Part shown: piece by piece, positions 35,822-45,499 of the stretch
Numbering within the stretch: position 1 is the first letter of the stretch
How the letters are laid out: the number at the start of each line of letters is the position of its first letter
From: an uncultured Eubacterium sp.
Lineage (GTDB): Bacteria; Bacillota; Clostridia; Lachnospirales; Lachnospiraceae
Reading direction: 5' to 3'
Length of the DNA: 64,000 bases
Assembly (NCBI GenBank): GCA_900545725.1
Contig: URAI01000002.1
Location: forward strand, 57,935 to 121,934
Position numbers and translations under genes: made by a program
The notes under the pieces: model-generated
Databases searched by the model: none
What the model was told of the DNA's origin: nothing
What the model saw: the letters and a program-made list of their open reading frames with translations, nothing else

Positions 35822-37002
35822 GTTATGTGCATTGGTCTGGACAATCTGTCACTGACGAAGTTTTTAAATGAAGAATATCTGTCGAGCAGGTATTGGTTCT
35901 GATTACCATGGCAGGACATAATATATTCAATAAGCGGCTCGGCTTTATCAACAATAAGACTGTCTTTATATATTTTTTTTTCAATCTGCTTAAAGTCATC
36001 ATTTAGCAGCTGACAGCCGTTATCAAGACCGAATATTGTATATAGTCTGTCGGCGGACAATACAATTCTCGAATCAAAATCGGATACAAGCTGATTTATT
36101 TCCTGCATATGGCGGCTGCTATAGGTACTGCATATAAGTCTGCCACCTGATTTTAATACACGATGGATTTCATTGACTGCTTTGGTAACGGGATTACAAT
36201 AAAATAATACGTGGTTGGCTATTACAATATCAAACGAATTATCAGGATAAGGAATGTTACAGCAATCGGTTGTATTATATGAAAAATTATACTGTGCCAG
36301 ACCGGAATTAGTAATGTTTCTTTTAGCATCACGTATCATACCCTCGGATATATCTGTAATTGTTACATTGATATCCGGTGGGAGTTTATCCTGGTTTACT
36401 GTCCAGAAAGTTCCGCTTCCACATCCCAGTTCAAGAATATTCATGTTGCGGCAGATGCTGCAATTGTCATATATCCATTGGAACCATCCCGGCCTGCCGG
36501 TAGAATACATCTGATGCAGACTGATTCTTGCTGAAATATTACTGGCATTAAGATATTGTGTTTTGAGACTGTTTTGCATTCCTGTAAGATGTATTAGTGT
36601 AAGAAGTCCATTCCAGTTAATGGAGTTATCACTTTTTAAAGCGCAAGAGGTCTGTTCTATTGCATCGGATACGAGTTCAAGCTGTTCAATCTTATCACGG
36701 ACGAGTTTTTGCTGGAGTTTTAGTGAGTTAATAAGCATACTGTTATCAGAGTCTGTAATTGTAAGGCTTTTAATTTCTTCAAGTGAAAAACCAAGATATT
36801 TAAAAAGCAGTATCTGCTGTAGTTTTACAAAGTCATTATCTGTATAGAATCTTGAGCCGTTTTTGTCTAATTTAGATGGCTTTAGTATGTTCTGCTGATC
36901 ATAGAATCTTATAGTACGCACTGATACATGTGCTTTTTTGGCAAATTGTCCTGATGTATAATAAATAGTATTATCAATTGTTTTATTCAAAGTAATCCTC
37001 AT
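35788..37002 (-). CDS. MerR-type regulator fused to a SAM-dependent methyltransferase
   Basis: 404 residues. Residues ~12-115 are a MerR winged helix (YTSGQFAKKAHVSVRTIRFYDQQNILKPSKLDKNGSRFYTDND) with the coiled dimer helix after it. Residues ~165-330 are a class I methyltransferase: NILELGCGSGTFW (motif I), VTITDISEGMI, DIVIANHVLFYC and IHRVLKSGGRLICST. The remaining ~75 residues look like the usual UbiE/Mta-like tail. DNA-binding plus methyltransferase suggests drug or metabolite sensing coupled to its modification. ATG start preceded by AGGA. The 566-nt gap upstream holds only the next locus promoter. Confidence 0.88.
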   Translation of the reverse strand: MRITLNKTIDNTIYYTSGQFAKKAHVSVRTIRFYDQQNILKPSKLDKNGSRFYTDNDFVKLQQILLFKYLGFSLEEIKSLTITDSDNSMLINSLKLQQKLVRDKIEQLELVSDAIEQTSCALKSDNSINWNGLLTLIHLTGMQNSLKTQYLNASNISARISLHQMYSTGRPGWFQWIYDNCSICRNMNILELGCGSGTFWTVNQDKLPPDINVTITDISEGMIRDAKRNITNSGLAQYNFSYNTTDCCNIPYPDNSFDIVIANHVLFYCNPVTKAVNEIHRVLKSGGRLICSTYSSRHMQEINQLVSDFDSRIVLSADRLYTIFGLDNGCQLLNDDFKQIEKKIYKDSLIVDKAEPLIEYIMSCHGNQNQYLLDRYSSFKNFVSDRLSRPMHITKEAGIFVCTK

Positions 37003-37333
37003 TTCCTGTCCTGTCAGTCTGCTAAACTGCTACAATAAAAATATAGTCACTAATTGGTATTTTTTAATTATTTTCATTAATCCCATTAATTAAATATTGT
37101 AATTAATGTTTTGCTGATGGCTTTATTAATTACTGTCAATGATAGTTACCACCAGGCATTGCAGTTTTGCAATGCGGTACAAGTACTATTTATGAATATA
37201 ATAATTTATAGGAAAGTATATGTAAAGGAAATATATATGGTATATGGGGATAAGGATAGATTATTGTATATGAGGATATTGCATATGAAGATAAGGATAA
37301 AATTGATAAATAATTAACGAAGTTTAACTAAAA

Positions 37334-37362
37334 TTGACAAAAGCTATGGTATTTGATACTAT
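37334..37362 (+). promoter_or_regulatory. Promoter of the surface polysaccharide locus
   Basis: Perfect TTGACA, 17-nt spacer, TACTAT. Leader of ~200 nt to the first glycosyltransferase. The gap 37003-37333 shows nothing else; a 68-codon frame at 37111-37317 lacks coding character. Confidence 0.75.
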
Positions 37363-37568
37363 AAATGATAATGTCCATAATAAGGCTTACTGTGTACAAA
37401 TGTGTAAAAATAAGCCTGGCGGCTTAATTTATTGCATATATGATATTTAAGAATTAAGCAAAGCCGGACTAAATTATATTTTAAATTGGGATATGAAGTG
37501 TCTTAAACACAATAATAAGGTAATAATTATAATGATAAATAAACCTGATGTATAGAATGGGGATAAGT

Positions 37569-38666
37569 ATGAAGATTGCAGTGGATGCAAGAACGCTTGG
37601 CAGCAGACCGAGTGGCGTTGGGATGTATCTTAATGATTTCCTAAAAGAGCTGATAAAATATAAAGAATTTGAATTTGTACTATTGTCAGATGTGGCTGAA
37701 AGTGAGTATATAAAATATTTTCAGGACATGGGCATTGAGGTTAGAACACAGGGCAGGGCAACTTATAGAAGTGCAGGAGTATATGGGTATTTTTCATTCA
37801 TACAAAAGCAGCTCGACAAGATAAAGCCTGATATATTCTGGGAAGTTAATACGGTTATTCCGATAACGCTTAGGGGCAGTTTTAAGACGATGATAACTGT
37901 ACATGATATGTTTCCTATTGAATATGTACAGTATTTTGGACGTGTGTATAGTCTGTATTTCAGGCATAGTCTTGCTAAGACTCTTAAAAATACAGACATG
38001 ATTTTATATAATTCGGAGCAGACAAAAAAGACGACAGAAAAGCTGTTTCCTGAAGCTAAAAATATAGCTAACTGTAATGCATATATAATAGCTAATCCGC
38101 ATAAGGAAAAGTATGTTACAGCTGATAAAGGGTATCTGCTATATGTAGGTAATATGGAGAAGAGAAAAGGTGTTGACCTGCTTCTTAAGGCGTATCCGCA
38201 TTACAGACAGTTAGGCGGGACTAAGCCTCTTATCCTTGCAGGAAAGATGCAGGAAGAGGATATAAGGCAGCTGCTTGAGAATACGATGAATACTACAGAA
38301 GGGATTAAATATCTTGATTATGTTACGCATGAAAAGAAGCACCAGTTATTTGCTGATTGTTCATGCTTCGTATTTCCATCGAAGGCAGAGGGATTTGGCA
38401 TGCCTGTAATTGAGGCTATGAAGTTTAAGAAGCCTATTCTTATAAGTAATCTTGATATTTATGATGAGTTAATTGGACCATGTGTCAATGAGTTCGACCT
38501 TAATGCAACGGAGAATGTGCAGATAGATAATCTGGCACATGCTATGCTCGATTTTAAGACGGAGGTTGATGTTGACAGATATGAAGAAGTTGTGGACAGG
38601 TATTCACCGGCCAAACTTGGAAATATTGTAAGACAATTTATTAATTCACAGAATTATGGAGGATAA
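37569..38666 (+). CDS. Glycosyltransferase, GT4/GT-B
   Basis: 365 residues from the ATG at 37569 (GGGGAT 5 nt upstream). N-terminal MKIAVDARTLGSRPSGVGMYLNDFLKEL acceptor half. Donor half contains LLYVGNMEKRKGVDLLLKAY and CFVFPSKAEGFGMPVIEAM (E-x7-E). MtfB/mannosyltransferase-like layout. First gene of the locus; the next begins 2 nt after its stop codon. Confidence 0.9.
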   Translation: MKIAVDARTLGSRPSGVGMYLNDFLKELIKYKEFEFVLLSDVAESEYIKYFQDMGIEVRTQGRATYRSAGVYGYFSFIQKQLDKIKPDIFWEVNTVIPITLRGSFKTMITVHDMFPIEYVQYFGRVYSLYFRHSLAKTLKNTDMILYNSEQTKKTTEKLFPEAKNIANCNAYIIANPHKEKYVTADKGYLLYVGNMEKRKGVDLLLKAYPHYRQLGGTKPLILAGKMQEEDIRQLLENTMNTTEGIKYLDYVTHEKKHQLFADCSCFVFPSKAEGFGMPVIEAMKFKKPILISNLDIYDELIGPCVNEFDLNATENVQIDNLAHAMLDFKTEVDVDRYEEVVDRYSPAKLGNIVRQFINSQNYGG

Positions 38667-38668
38667 AG

Positions 38669-39955
38669 ATGAGCTTTTCTAAATTTGTACTGGATACAGC
38701 TAATAAACTGCGTCCTGTACTTACAAGGATAGTTCCCGCGGGACTTCTAAGTGCGGTTAAGGCAAAGATTGTTGAGAAAAATACAAGTAATCTTGGTAAT
38801 GTACACATAGAACCGTTTGACAGGACAATATATAAAGATGGCATTAATCTTGTCGGTAATATACGTGGTGATAACGGACTTGGACAGAGCATGAGGCTTA
38901 TTGCGGATATTATAGATAGTGATAATATTCCATTTACCATTAATAATTTCTATGTTCCGCCAGGTGGAAGTATGACAAATCATACTTATGATTATAAGAT
39001 AACAGAACAGGCTGAGTATAATATTAATATTATCCATGTCAATGCGAGCGAATTTACATTATGTTACATGGACAGGGGCAATAAGCTTTGGGATTACAGG
39101 TATAATATAGCTTACTGGCTCTGGGAGCTTGAGGATTTTCCAGAGGAATGGCTTAATAATATTATGCTTGCAGATGAGATATGGACACCGGCTGAATTTA
39201 TTTCAAATACATTAAGAAAATATACAGACAAGCCGGTAACAACTGTTCCTTACAGTGTTACAGCCCCTACGGATGATAAGTATGACAGAAAGTATTTTAA
39301 CCTTCCTGAGGATAAGTTTTTATTTCTGATGATGTTTGCAAGTGGAAGTATCATGGAAAGGAAGAATCCTATTGGTACAATAGAAGCATTTAAGAAGGCA
39401 TTTGATAAGGATAATAAAGATGTCGGTATTGTCATTAAGATTAATGAGCTTGAACAGAGTGAAAGTGATATAGAATATGTCAGGGAAATCTTCGATGGAT
39501 ATGACAATATCTACATTATAACAGGAACATTTTCTAATATTGAAGTCAACAGTCTGACAAAGTGTGTTGATGTATTTGTATCATTACACAGGGCAGAGGG
39601 CTTCGGGCTTGTGCTTGCGGAAGCCATGTATGTGGGAACACCAACTATTGCTACTAACTGGTCAGCCAATACTGAATTTATGAACAGTGATGTGGCATGC
39701 ATGGTGGATTATAAGATGATAGAGATTAAAGAGGATATTCCACCGTTTAAGAAAGGCTACAGATGGGCAGATGCCGATATTAACCAGGCGGCTGGTTATA
39801 TGAAAAGACTTTATGAGGATAAGGCATTTTATCAGGAAATTAAGGATAATGCGTATAAATATGTGCGCAAGAGACTTAGTATGGAGCGCTCGGCAAAGAT
39901 TGTAGCAGACAGAATCAGTGAGATTTATAGCAAGAAGAATGGAGAAGAAAAGTGA
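38669..39955 (+). CDS. Glycosyltransferase, GT-B
   Basis: 428 residues. About 60 N-terminal residues precede the fold (NLVGNIRGDNGLGQSMRLIADII), then IIHVNASEFTLCYM, AYWLWELEDFPEEWLNNIMLADEIWTPAEFI and donor motif VFVSLHRAEGFGLVLAEAMYVGTPTIATN. This type is found as stand-alone or in large multi-domain polysaccharide transferases. SD GGAGG inside the end of the previous gene. Confidence 0.88.
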   Translation: MSFSKFVLDTANKLRPVLTRIVPAGLLSAVKAKIVEKNTSNLGNVHIEPFDRTIYKDGINLVGNIRGDNGLGQSMRLIADIIDSDNIPFTINNFYVPPGGSMTNHTYDYKITEQAEYNINIIHVNASEFTLCYMDRGNKLWDYRYNIAYWLWELEDFPEEWLNNIMLADEIWTPAEFISNTLRKYTDKPVTTVPYSVTAPTDDKYDRKYFNLPEDKFLFLMMFASGSIMERKNPIGTIEAFKKAFDKDNKDVGIVIKINELEQSESDIEYVREIFDGYDNIYIITGTFSNIEVNSLTKCVDVFVSLHRAEGFGLVLAEAMYVGTPTIATNWSANTEFMNSDVACMVDYKMIEIKEDIPPFKKGYRWADADINQAAGYMKRLYEDKAFYQEIKDNAYKYVRKRLSMERSAKIVADRISEIYSKKNGEEK

Positions 39956-40728
39956 AGCAGATAAAAGAATTATATGAATACAGGGAAATGATAGCAAGCC
40001 TTGTAAAGAAAGATTTAAGAGGCCGTTATAAAGGCTCGGTGCTTGGTTTTTTATGGACATTTATTAATCCTCTTTTGCAGCTTTTAGTATTTACATTAGT
40101 ATTTTCAATAATTATGAGGGCTGGGTATGAACAGTATTATCTGTTCCTTTTTGTGGCACTTGTTCCATGGATGTTCTTTGCATCAAGCGTACAGGACGGT
40201 TCTACCAGTATATTAAGGGAAAAGGATATGGTCAAGAAGATATATTTTCCCAGGGAGGTTCTTCCTATAGCAACCGTAACAAGCGGTTTTGTTAATATGC
40301 TTCTTACATTTATTGTAATATTCGCAGTTCTTATATTCAGTGGAAGAGGAATTAATCCTATGGCATTATTATGTCTTCCGGTCGTTATGATAGTGCAGTA
40401 CATATTGTGCCTTGGGGCGGCACTTATCGTAGCCTCGCTTACTGTATATTTAAGAGATCTCCAGTATATTTTAGGTATACTTGTCATGGCATTACAGTAT
40501 ATGACACCGGTTATGTATGGAAGTGACATGGTGCCGGACTGGGCTATGCCTATATTTAATATGAATCCGCTTACACCTGTAATTGAGATATACAGGGATA
40601 TATTATATTATAAGCAGGTTCCACAGCTTTCATCTTTAATGCTTGCACTTGGTGTAGGACTTGTCGCTGTGATACTTGGTGAGTTTTTATTTGCAAAGTT
40701 ACAGAAAGGCTTTGCAGAGAATTTCTAA
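39952..40728 (+). CDS. Polysaccharide ABC exporter permease (Wzm/TagG type)
   Basis: 258 residues, six TM helices, ABC2 family. YREMIASLVKKDLRGRYKGSVLGFLWTFINPLLQLLVFTLVFS is the diagnostic N-terminus of O-antigen/teichoic acid exporters, with AWFFASSVQDG-like loop PWMFFASSVQDGSTSIL. GTG start overlaps the previous TGA by four bases (GTGA). Forms the export channel with the ATPase downstream. Confidence 0.93.
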   Translation: MKQIKELYEYREMIASLVKKDLRGRYKGSVLGFLWTFINPLLQLLVFTLVFSIIMRAGYEQYYLFLFVALVPWMFFASSVQDGSTSILREKDMVKKIYFPREVLPIATVTSGFVNMLLTFIVIFAVLIFSGRGINPMALLCLPVVMIVQYILCLGAALIVASLTVYLRDLQYILGILVMALQYMTPVMYGSDMVPDWAMPIFNMNPLTPVIEIYRDILYYKQVPQLSSLMLALGVGLVAVILGEFLFAKLQKGFAENF

Positions 40729-40776
40729 TATATAACGTATAATAAAAGTTTTAGATTCCGGAAAGGTAAAATCACT

Positions 40777-42039
40777 ATGTTGGATGAAAATAATGCAATT
40801 GAAGTAAGACATGTAACTAAAAGCTTCAAAGTATATTTTGATAAAGGGACAGAGTTAAAGGAAAAGATGCTGTTCTGGAAGAGAAATAAATACGAGAACA
40901 GAAAGGTTCTTGATGATATCAGTTTCTCAGTTAAGAAAGGTGAGGCTATAGGTCTTGTGGGTAAGAACGGCTGTGGTAAAAGTACAACTCTTAAGATGCT
41001 TACAAAGATTATATATCCTAATCAGGGAGAGATTGAGATGAAAGGAAGAGTATCAAGTCTTATTGAGCTTGGTGCGGGCTTTCATCCTGATATGACAGGC
41101 AGGGAAAATATATATACCAATGCCGCAATATTCGGTCTTACCAAAAAAGAGATTGATGCAAGGCTTGAAGATATTATAAGATTTTCCGAACTTGAAGAAT
41201 TTATAGATAATCCTGTAAGAACATATTCATCAGGTATGTATACAAGACTTGCATTCTCTGTAGCAATCAATGTAGATGCCGATATACTTCTTATTGATGA
41301 GATTCTTGCCGTTGGAGATGCTAATTTTCAGGCAAAGTGTTTTAATAAGTTAAGAGAAATAAAGGCAGAGGGTACTACAATCGTTATCGTATCACATTCT
41401 CTTGGACAGATAGAGCAGATATGTGACCGTTCTATATGGATAAAGGAAGGACATATCCAGATGGAGGGTAATCCTAAGGATGTCCATATGGAGTACCTGA
41501 ATTACATGAATCAGGAAAGAATTGACCGTCTTGAAAGAGAACGTACAGAAAACCAGATTCGTGAAATGCAGGAGCGTAAAGCAAGAGAAGAGGAAGAAAA
41601 GAAGAAAAACCGTAAAAGATATGGAAGTGAAGATGCCCGATTTACAGAGATTAAGATGCTTGATAAGGAGGGCAATGAACAGTCAACATTTAAGACAGGT
41701 GATACAATGATTCTTGACCTTAATTATCATGTTGATAAGAAGGTTGTCGATGCAGTATTTGGTTTTGGTATATTTAGAAATGACGGACTCTGGTGTTATG
41801 GAACTAATACAAGAATTGACAGAATGGATAATTTTGATATAGACAAAGATGGCAATTTTAAGGTTACCATATCAGATCTTAATCTTATACCGGGACAGTA
41901 CTGGTGTGATATTACCATTGAATTTGGAGAGGGTAATCCGGTGGATTATTATAAGCAGGCAATGAAGTTTGAGGTTGTATCTAATGTGGCGGATGTAGGT
42001 GTATCAAGACTTCCGCATGCATGGGAGCTTAATATTTAA
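40777..42039 (+). CDS. Polysaccharide ABC exporter ATPase with C-terminal domain (Wzt type)
   Basis: 420 residues. ATPase domain 1-245: Walker A GLVGKNGCGKSTTLK, signature TYSSGMYTRLAFSVAI, Walker B ILLIDEILAVGD, H-loop VSHS. Then a very charged helical linker (~250-285, RLERERTENQIREMQERKAREEEEKKK) and a ~135-residue beta-rich C-terminal domain like the Wzt carbohydrate-recognition domain. In Wzt that domain binds the finished, capped glycan end, so chain length may be set before export. Confidence 0.92.
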   Translation: MLDENNAIEVRHVTKSFKVYFDKGTELKEKMLFWKRNKYENRKVLDDISFSVKKGEAIGLVGKNGCGKSTTLKMLTKIIYPNQGEIEMKGRVSSLIELGAGFHPDMTGRENIYTNAAIFGLTKKEIDARLEDIIRFSELEEFIDNPVRTYSSGMYTRLAFSVAINVDADILLIDEILAVGDANFQAKCFNKLREIKAEGTTIVIVSHSLGQIEQICDRSIWIKEGHIQMEGNPKDVHMEYLNYMNQERIDRLERERTENQIREMQERKAREEEEKKKNRKRYGSEDARFTEIKMLDKEGNEQSTFKTGDTMILDLNYHVDKKVVDAVFGFGIFRNDGLWCYGTNTRIDRMDNFDIDKDGNFKVTISDLNLIPGQYWCDITIEFGEGNPVDYYKQAMKFEVVSNVADVGVSRLPHAWELNI

Positions 42040-42056
42040 TCCGGAGTAACAGAGTA

Positions 42057-43259
42057 ATGAAGAAGGTAGCATTTGTAGTTCAAAGATATGGAGCAGAGGT
42101 CAATGGAGGAGCTGAGACTCTTGCAAGGCAGATGGCAGAGCATCTTAATAAAGAATATGATGTTAGTGTCCTTACGACAAAAGCTCTTGATTATATAACA
42201 TGGGAAGACTATTATAAAGAAGATTATGAGGTTATTAATCAGGTCAGGGTAAGAAGATTTCCGGTAGATAAACCAAGAAATATAAAGGAATTTTCAAGGA
42301 TTTGTAAAAAAGTACTGGATAATGAAAAGCATACTTTGGCTATGGAGGAGGAGTGGTTCGATAAGCAGGGACCATATTCGCCAGGGCTTATACAGTATAT
42401 AAAAGATAATAAAGATAACTATGATGTATTTATTTTTATGACATATCTGTATTATACGACTGTAAAGGGACTTCCGGCTGTTAAGGATAAGGCTGTGCTT
42501 ATTCCGACGGCACATGATGAGGCTCCGGTATATCTTAAGACATTTCGTGAAATATTTAACATGCCGCGTGGGATATTTTATCTTACACATGAAGAATGTG
42601 AATTTACACAGAAGCTGTTTAATAACAGCAATATTATTAACAATAACGGTTATGGTGGAAGTGGAATAGAGATTCCGGATAGTGTGAATGCAGATTTTAT
42701 AAAGGATAAGTATGGCATAGAAGATTATATTGTATATGCCGGCAGGATAGATGTATCTAAGGGCTGTAAGGAGCTGTTTAAGTACTTTAAAAAGTACAAA
42801 AGACATAATAAGAATAATCTTAAGCTGGTGCTTATCGGCAAGGAAGTTATGAGGGTACCGCATAACAGCAATATAATAAGTCTTGGTTTTGTAAGCGAAC
42901 AGGAAAAGTATGATGTTATGGCAGGAGCCAGGGCACTTATTATGCCATCGGCGTTTGAAAGCCTGTCTATCGTGGTGCTTGAGGCATTAGGACTTGGAAT
43001 ACCGGTTATATGTAATGGTAAATGTGATGTATTAAAAGGACATTGTAAAAGAAGCGGTGCCGGTATTGCATATGAGGATTACAGGCAGTTTGAGGCTGCG
43101 ATAAACAGAGTCATAAATGAGATTGGCAGTGATGAAGACTTATGCAGAACAATAAGAAACAATGCTATGGAATATGTAAGAAATAATTATACATGGGATA
43201 TTATTATGAAAAGGTTCAATGAGGTTATAGAAGCATGTGCAAGAAAAGAAAATATCTGA
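42057..43259 (+). CDS. Glycosyltransferase, GT-B (paralogue group 1)
   Basis: 400 residues. Begins KKVAFVVQRYGAEVNGGAETLARQMAEHL; acceptor half has VLIPTAHDEAPVYLKTFREIF; donor half YAGRIDVSKGCKELF and MPSAFESLSIVVLEALGLGIPVICNGKCDVLKGHC. Very like the genes at 48799 and 50096. Its last 25 nt overlap the next gene. Confidence 0.9.
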   Translation: MKKVAFVVQRYGAEVNGGAETLARQMAEHLNKEYDVSVLTTKALDYITWEDYYKEDYEVINQVRVRRFPVDKPRNIKEFSRICKKVLDNEKHTLAMEEEWFDKQGPYSPGLIQYIKDNKDNYDVFIFMTYLYYTTVKGLPAVKDKAVLIPTAHDEAPVYLKTFREIFNMPRGIFYLTHEECEFTQKLFNNSNIINNNGYGGSGIEIPDSVNADFIKDKYGIEDYIVYAGRIDVSKGCKELFKYFKKYKRHNKNNLKLVLIGKEVMRVPHNSNIISLGFVSEQEKYDVMAGARALIMPSAFESLSIVVLEALGLGIPVICNGKCDVLKGHCKRSGAGIAYEDYRQFEAAINRVINEIGSDEDLCRTIRNNAMEYVRNNYTWDIIMKRFNEVIEACARKENI

Positions 43260-44284
43260 TTGATGGGCGTTTTCTGGCTTCAATGAAAACCGGAATTGAC
43301 AGATATGCATATCAGATAATAAATGAACTTGATAAGATATGTGAAGGACTGGATATATCCATACTGGTTCCCGGCAATGCACAAAGCCTGCCGCAGTATA
43401 GGAATATCAGGGTGATAACAAAGAAAAACGAGAGATTGTGGACACAGGCAGTATTTGGAGGATATGCCCGGTTACATAATATGACTCCGGTTAATCTTTG
43501 CAATGAAGTATCTGTAATTGCAAAAAAAGGCATAGTATGCCTGCATGACGTCTGTTATGTGGAAACAAAGGAATATTATCCGGGAGTAACAGAGTTTGAC
43601 AGCAGTGAGATTGAATGGTTTAAAAAGCTGTACAGACGTATAGTAAAAAAGACCGGCAGGCTGATAACCGTTTCAGAGTTTTCAAAATGCCGTATAGAAG
43701 AGCTCCTTAATGTGCCACCGGATAAGATAGATGTTATAGGTAACGGATGGCAGCATTTTAACAGTATTAAGACAGACAGGGCATTGCTTGACAGATATGA
43801 AAAAATTAAAGAGGGACAGTATTATTTTACGCTGACATCGGCTAATAAGAATAAGAACGTTGACTGGGTGCTTGAGGCGTCAAAGGTTAATCCTGATGAT
43901 ATATTTGTGATTGCCGGTAAAGACATAGACAGATTTGTTGATTTTAACAAATACAACAATGTCGTGTATACAGGATTTGCATCGGATGAGCTTGCAAAGA
44001 CACTTATGAAATATTGTAAGGCATTTATATTTCCATCATATTATGAGGGATTTGGAATACCACCGCTTGAGGCTCTGAGTACGGGATGTCAGGTTATAGT
44101 ATCAGATGCGGCAAGCCTGCCAGAGATATTCGGAAGTGCAGCATATTATATATCACCTGATAATCCGTATGTTAATCTTGATGAGCTTATCAGGCAGCCT
44201 GTAACGGCAGCACAAGAAGTGCTTGAAAAGTATAGCTGGGAAAAATCTGCAGGGCAGTTATATAGCATACTTAAAGACTATTAG
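43235..44284 (+). CDS. Glycosyltransferase, GT4
   Basis: 349 residues. KYLIDGRFLASMKTGIDRYAYQIINELDK at the start, TVSEFSKCRIEELLNVPPDKIDVIGNGW at the domain boundary and KAFIFPSYYEGFGIPPLEALSTGCQVIVSDAASLPEIFGSAA at the donor site. Rhamnosyl/mannosyltransferase-like. ATG lies 25 nt inside the previous gene. Confidence 0.9.
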   Translation: MCKKRKYLIDGRFLASMKTGIDRYAYQIINELDKICEGLDISILVPGNAQSLPQYRNIRVITKKNERLWTQAVFGGYARLHNMTPVNLCNEVSVIAKKGIVCLHDVCYVETKEYYPGVTEFDSSEIEWFKKLYRRIVKKTGRLITVSEFSKCRIEELLNVPPDKIDVIGNGWQHFNSIKTDRALLDRYEKIKEGQYYFTLTSANKNKNVDWVLEASKVNPDDIFVIAGKDIDRFVDFNKYNNVVYTGFASDELAKTLMKYCKAFIFPSYYEGFGIPPLEALSTGCQVIVSDAASLPEIFGSAAYYISPDNPYVNLDELIRQPVTAAQEVLEKYSWEKSAGQLYSILKDY

Positions 44285-44383
44285 AAAGCGGCAGCTATTT
44301 ATAAAGAGTAATTTTGTGGCGGACTGCCACCGCAATTACAGCAAAACAGTTGGTGAAAATATTTGAAAGGCATGGTTGGATTA

Positions 44384-45475
44384 ATGAATAAGTATAAGTC
44401 ACTTTTAAAATGTATAGTATTCTGTCTGGGAATTGTCCTTATTGTGGCAGCATTTGATTATGGCTTCGGACAGGTCGGATATGTACGGTATATTATACAT
44501 GAAGTAGATAATCCTAAGGGAAATTATGATACTATTGTACTTGGTGCATCACATGCAAGAAGTGCCATAGATCCACAGAAATTTGATGATAAGCTTGGAA
44601 CTAACTCTCTTAGCATGGCGATTCCCGGAGAGATTATTAAGGATTCTTATTATCTTTTAAAGGAAAGTGCAAGAAATAATAATATTAAAAAGGTTATTCT
44701 GGATATTGATTACCAGTACTGGTTTGAACCTCAAAGGGAAGGCTATTCTAATGAATCGTTTATATACTCACAGTTAAGCTGGACATCTCCGGTTAAATGG
44801 CAGTATCTTTTTGACAATATGGATAATCTTGATGTAAGGTATGCATTTACAAAGCGTCTTTCTTATCTATGTTCACCGACAGGTTTAACAACCAATATCA
44901 GACATAAAAACTCACAGGACTATAAAGACAATAATATATATAATCTGGACGTAGCAGATGCAAACGGACCGTATGTAGGTAAGGGCTTCTTTAGCAGAGT
45001 AACGAATGGAGAGCTTCCGGGTGGCTTAGATTATGTCAATACATGGTCAGATGTGGCATTTGATGATATATCAGGACTTATAACAGATGAGTTTGACAAA
45101 ATATACAATTATTGTAAGGATAATAATATAGAGCTTATATGTGTCACATCTCCAATTGCTCCATCAGCCATGAAAATTCTAAACATGGATGTGGTTGATA
45201 ATAAGATGCAGGAATTATTTAATAAATATGATGTGACATATTATAATTTCAACAAAGCAAGACTGGATGTACTCCCACGATTTGATGTGGATTTCGGTGA
45301 TTATGAAGGCCATATGGGTGGGGAGCTTGGAGAAAAGTATTCAGAAGTTCTTGCACAGGTATTATATGATCATGAACATGGAACAGTTGATATGAGTAAG
45401 TATTTTTACAGCTCATTTGATGAGATGTATAAGGCTTTTGGAGACAATATGACAGGTCTTACAAATGATAAGTAG
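44384..45475 (+). CDS. SGNH-like protein paired with MBOAT (O-acylation)
   Basis: 363 residues from ATG 44384; TTG 44363 is possible, neither has a strong SD. One N-terminal TM helix, then an extracellular SGNH/DUF1574-like fold: YDTIVLGASHARSAIDPQKF (GxSxxR block I) and IELICVTSPIAPS; DFGDYEGHMGGELGEKYSEVL carries Asp/His at the block V position. Such proteins complete acyl transfer started by a membrane O-acyltransferase, here encoded 25 nt downstream. Confidence 0.8.
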   Translation: MNKYKSLLKCIVFCLGIVLIVAAFDYGFGQVGYVRYIIHEVDNPKGNYDTIVLGASHARSAIDPQKFDDKLGTNSLSMAIPGEIIKDSYYLLKESARNNNIKKVILDIDYQYWFEPQREGYSNESFIYSQLSWTSPVKWQYLFDNMDNLDVRYAFTKRLSYLCSPTGLTTNIRHKNSQDYKDNNIYNLDVADANGPYVGKGFFSRVTNGELPGGLDYVNTWSDVAFDDISGLITDEFDKIYNYCKDNNIELICVTSPIAPSAMKILNMDVVDNKMQELFNKYDVTYYNFNKARLDVLPRFDVDFGDYEGHMGGELGEKYSEVLAQVLYDHEHGTVDMSKYFYSSFDEMYKAFGDNMTGLTNDK

Positions 45476-45499
45476 TCAAAGACCGGGTAGGAGGAAAAT

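Noticed and set aside
37111..37317. 68-codon ORF upstream of the polysaccharide locus
   Set aside because: No SD, low-complexity AT-driven composition, and it ends just before the locus promoter.
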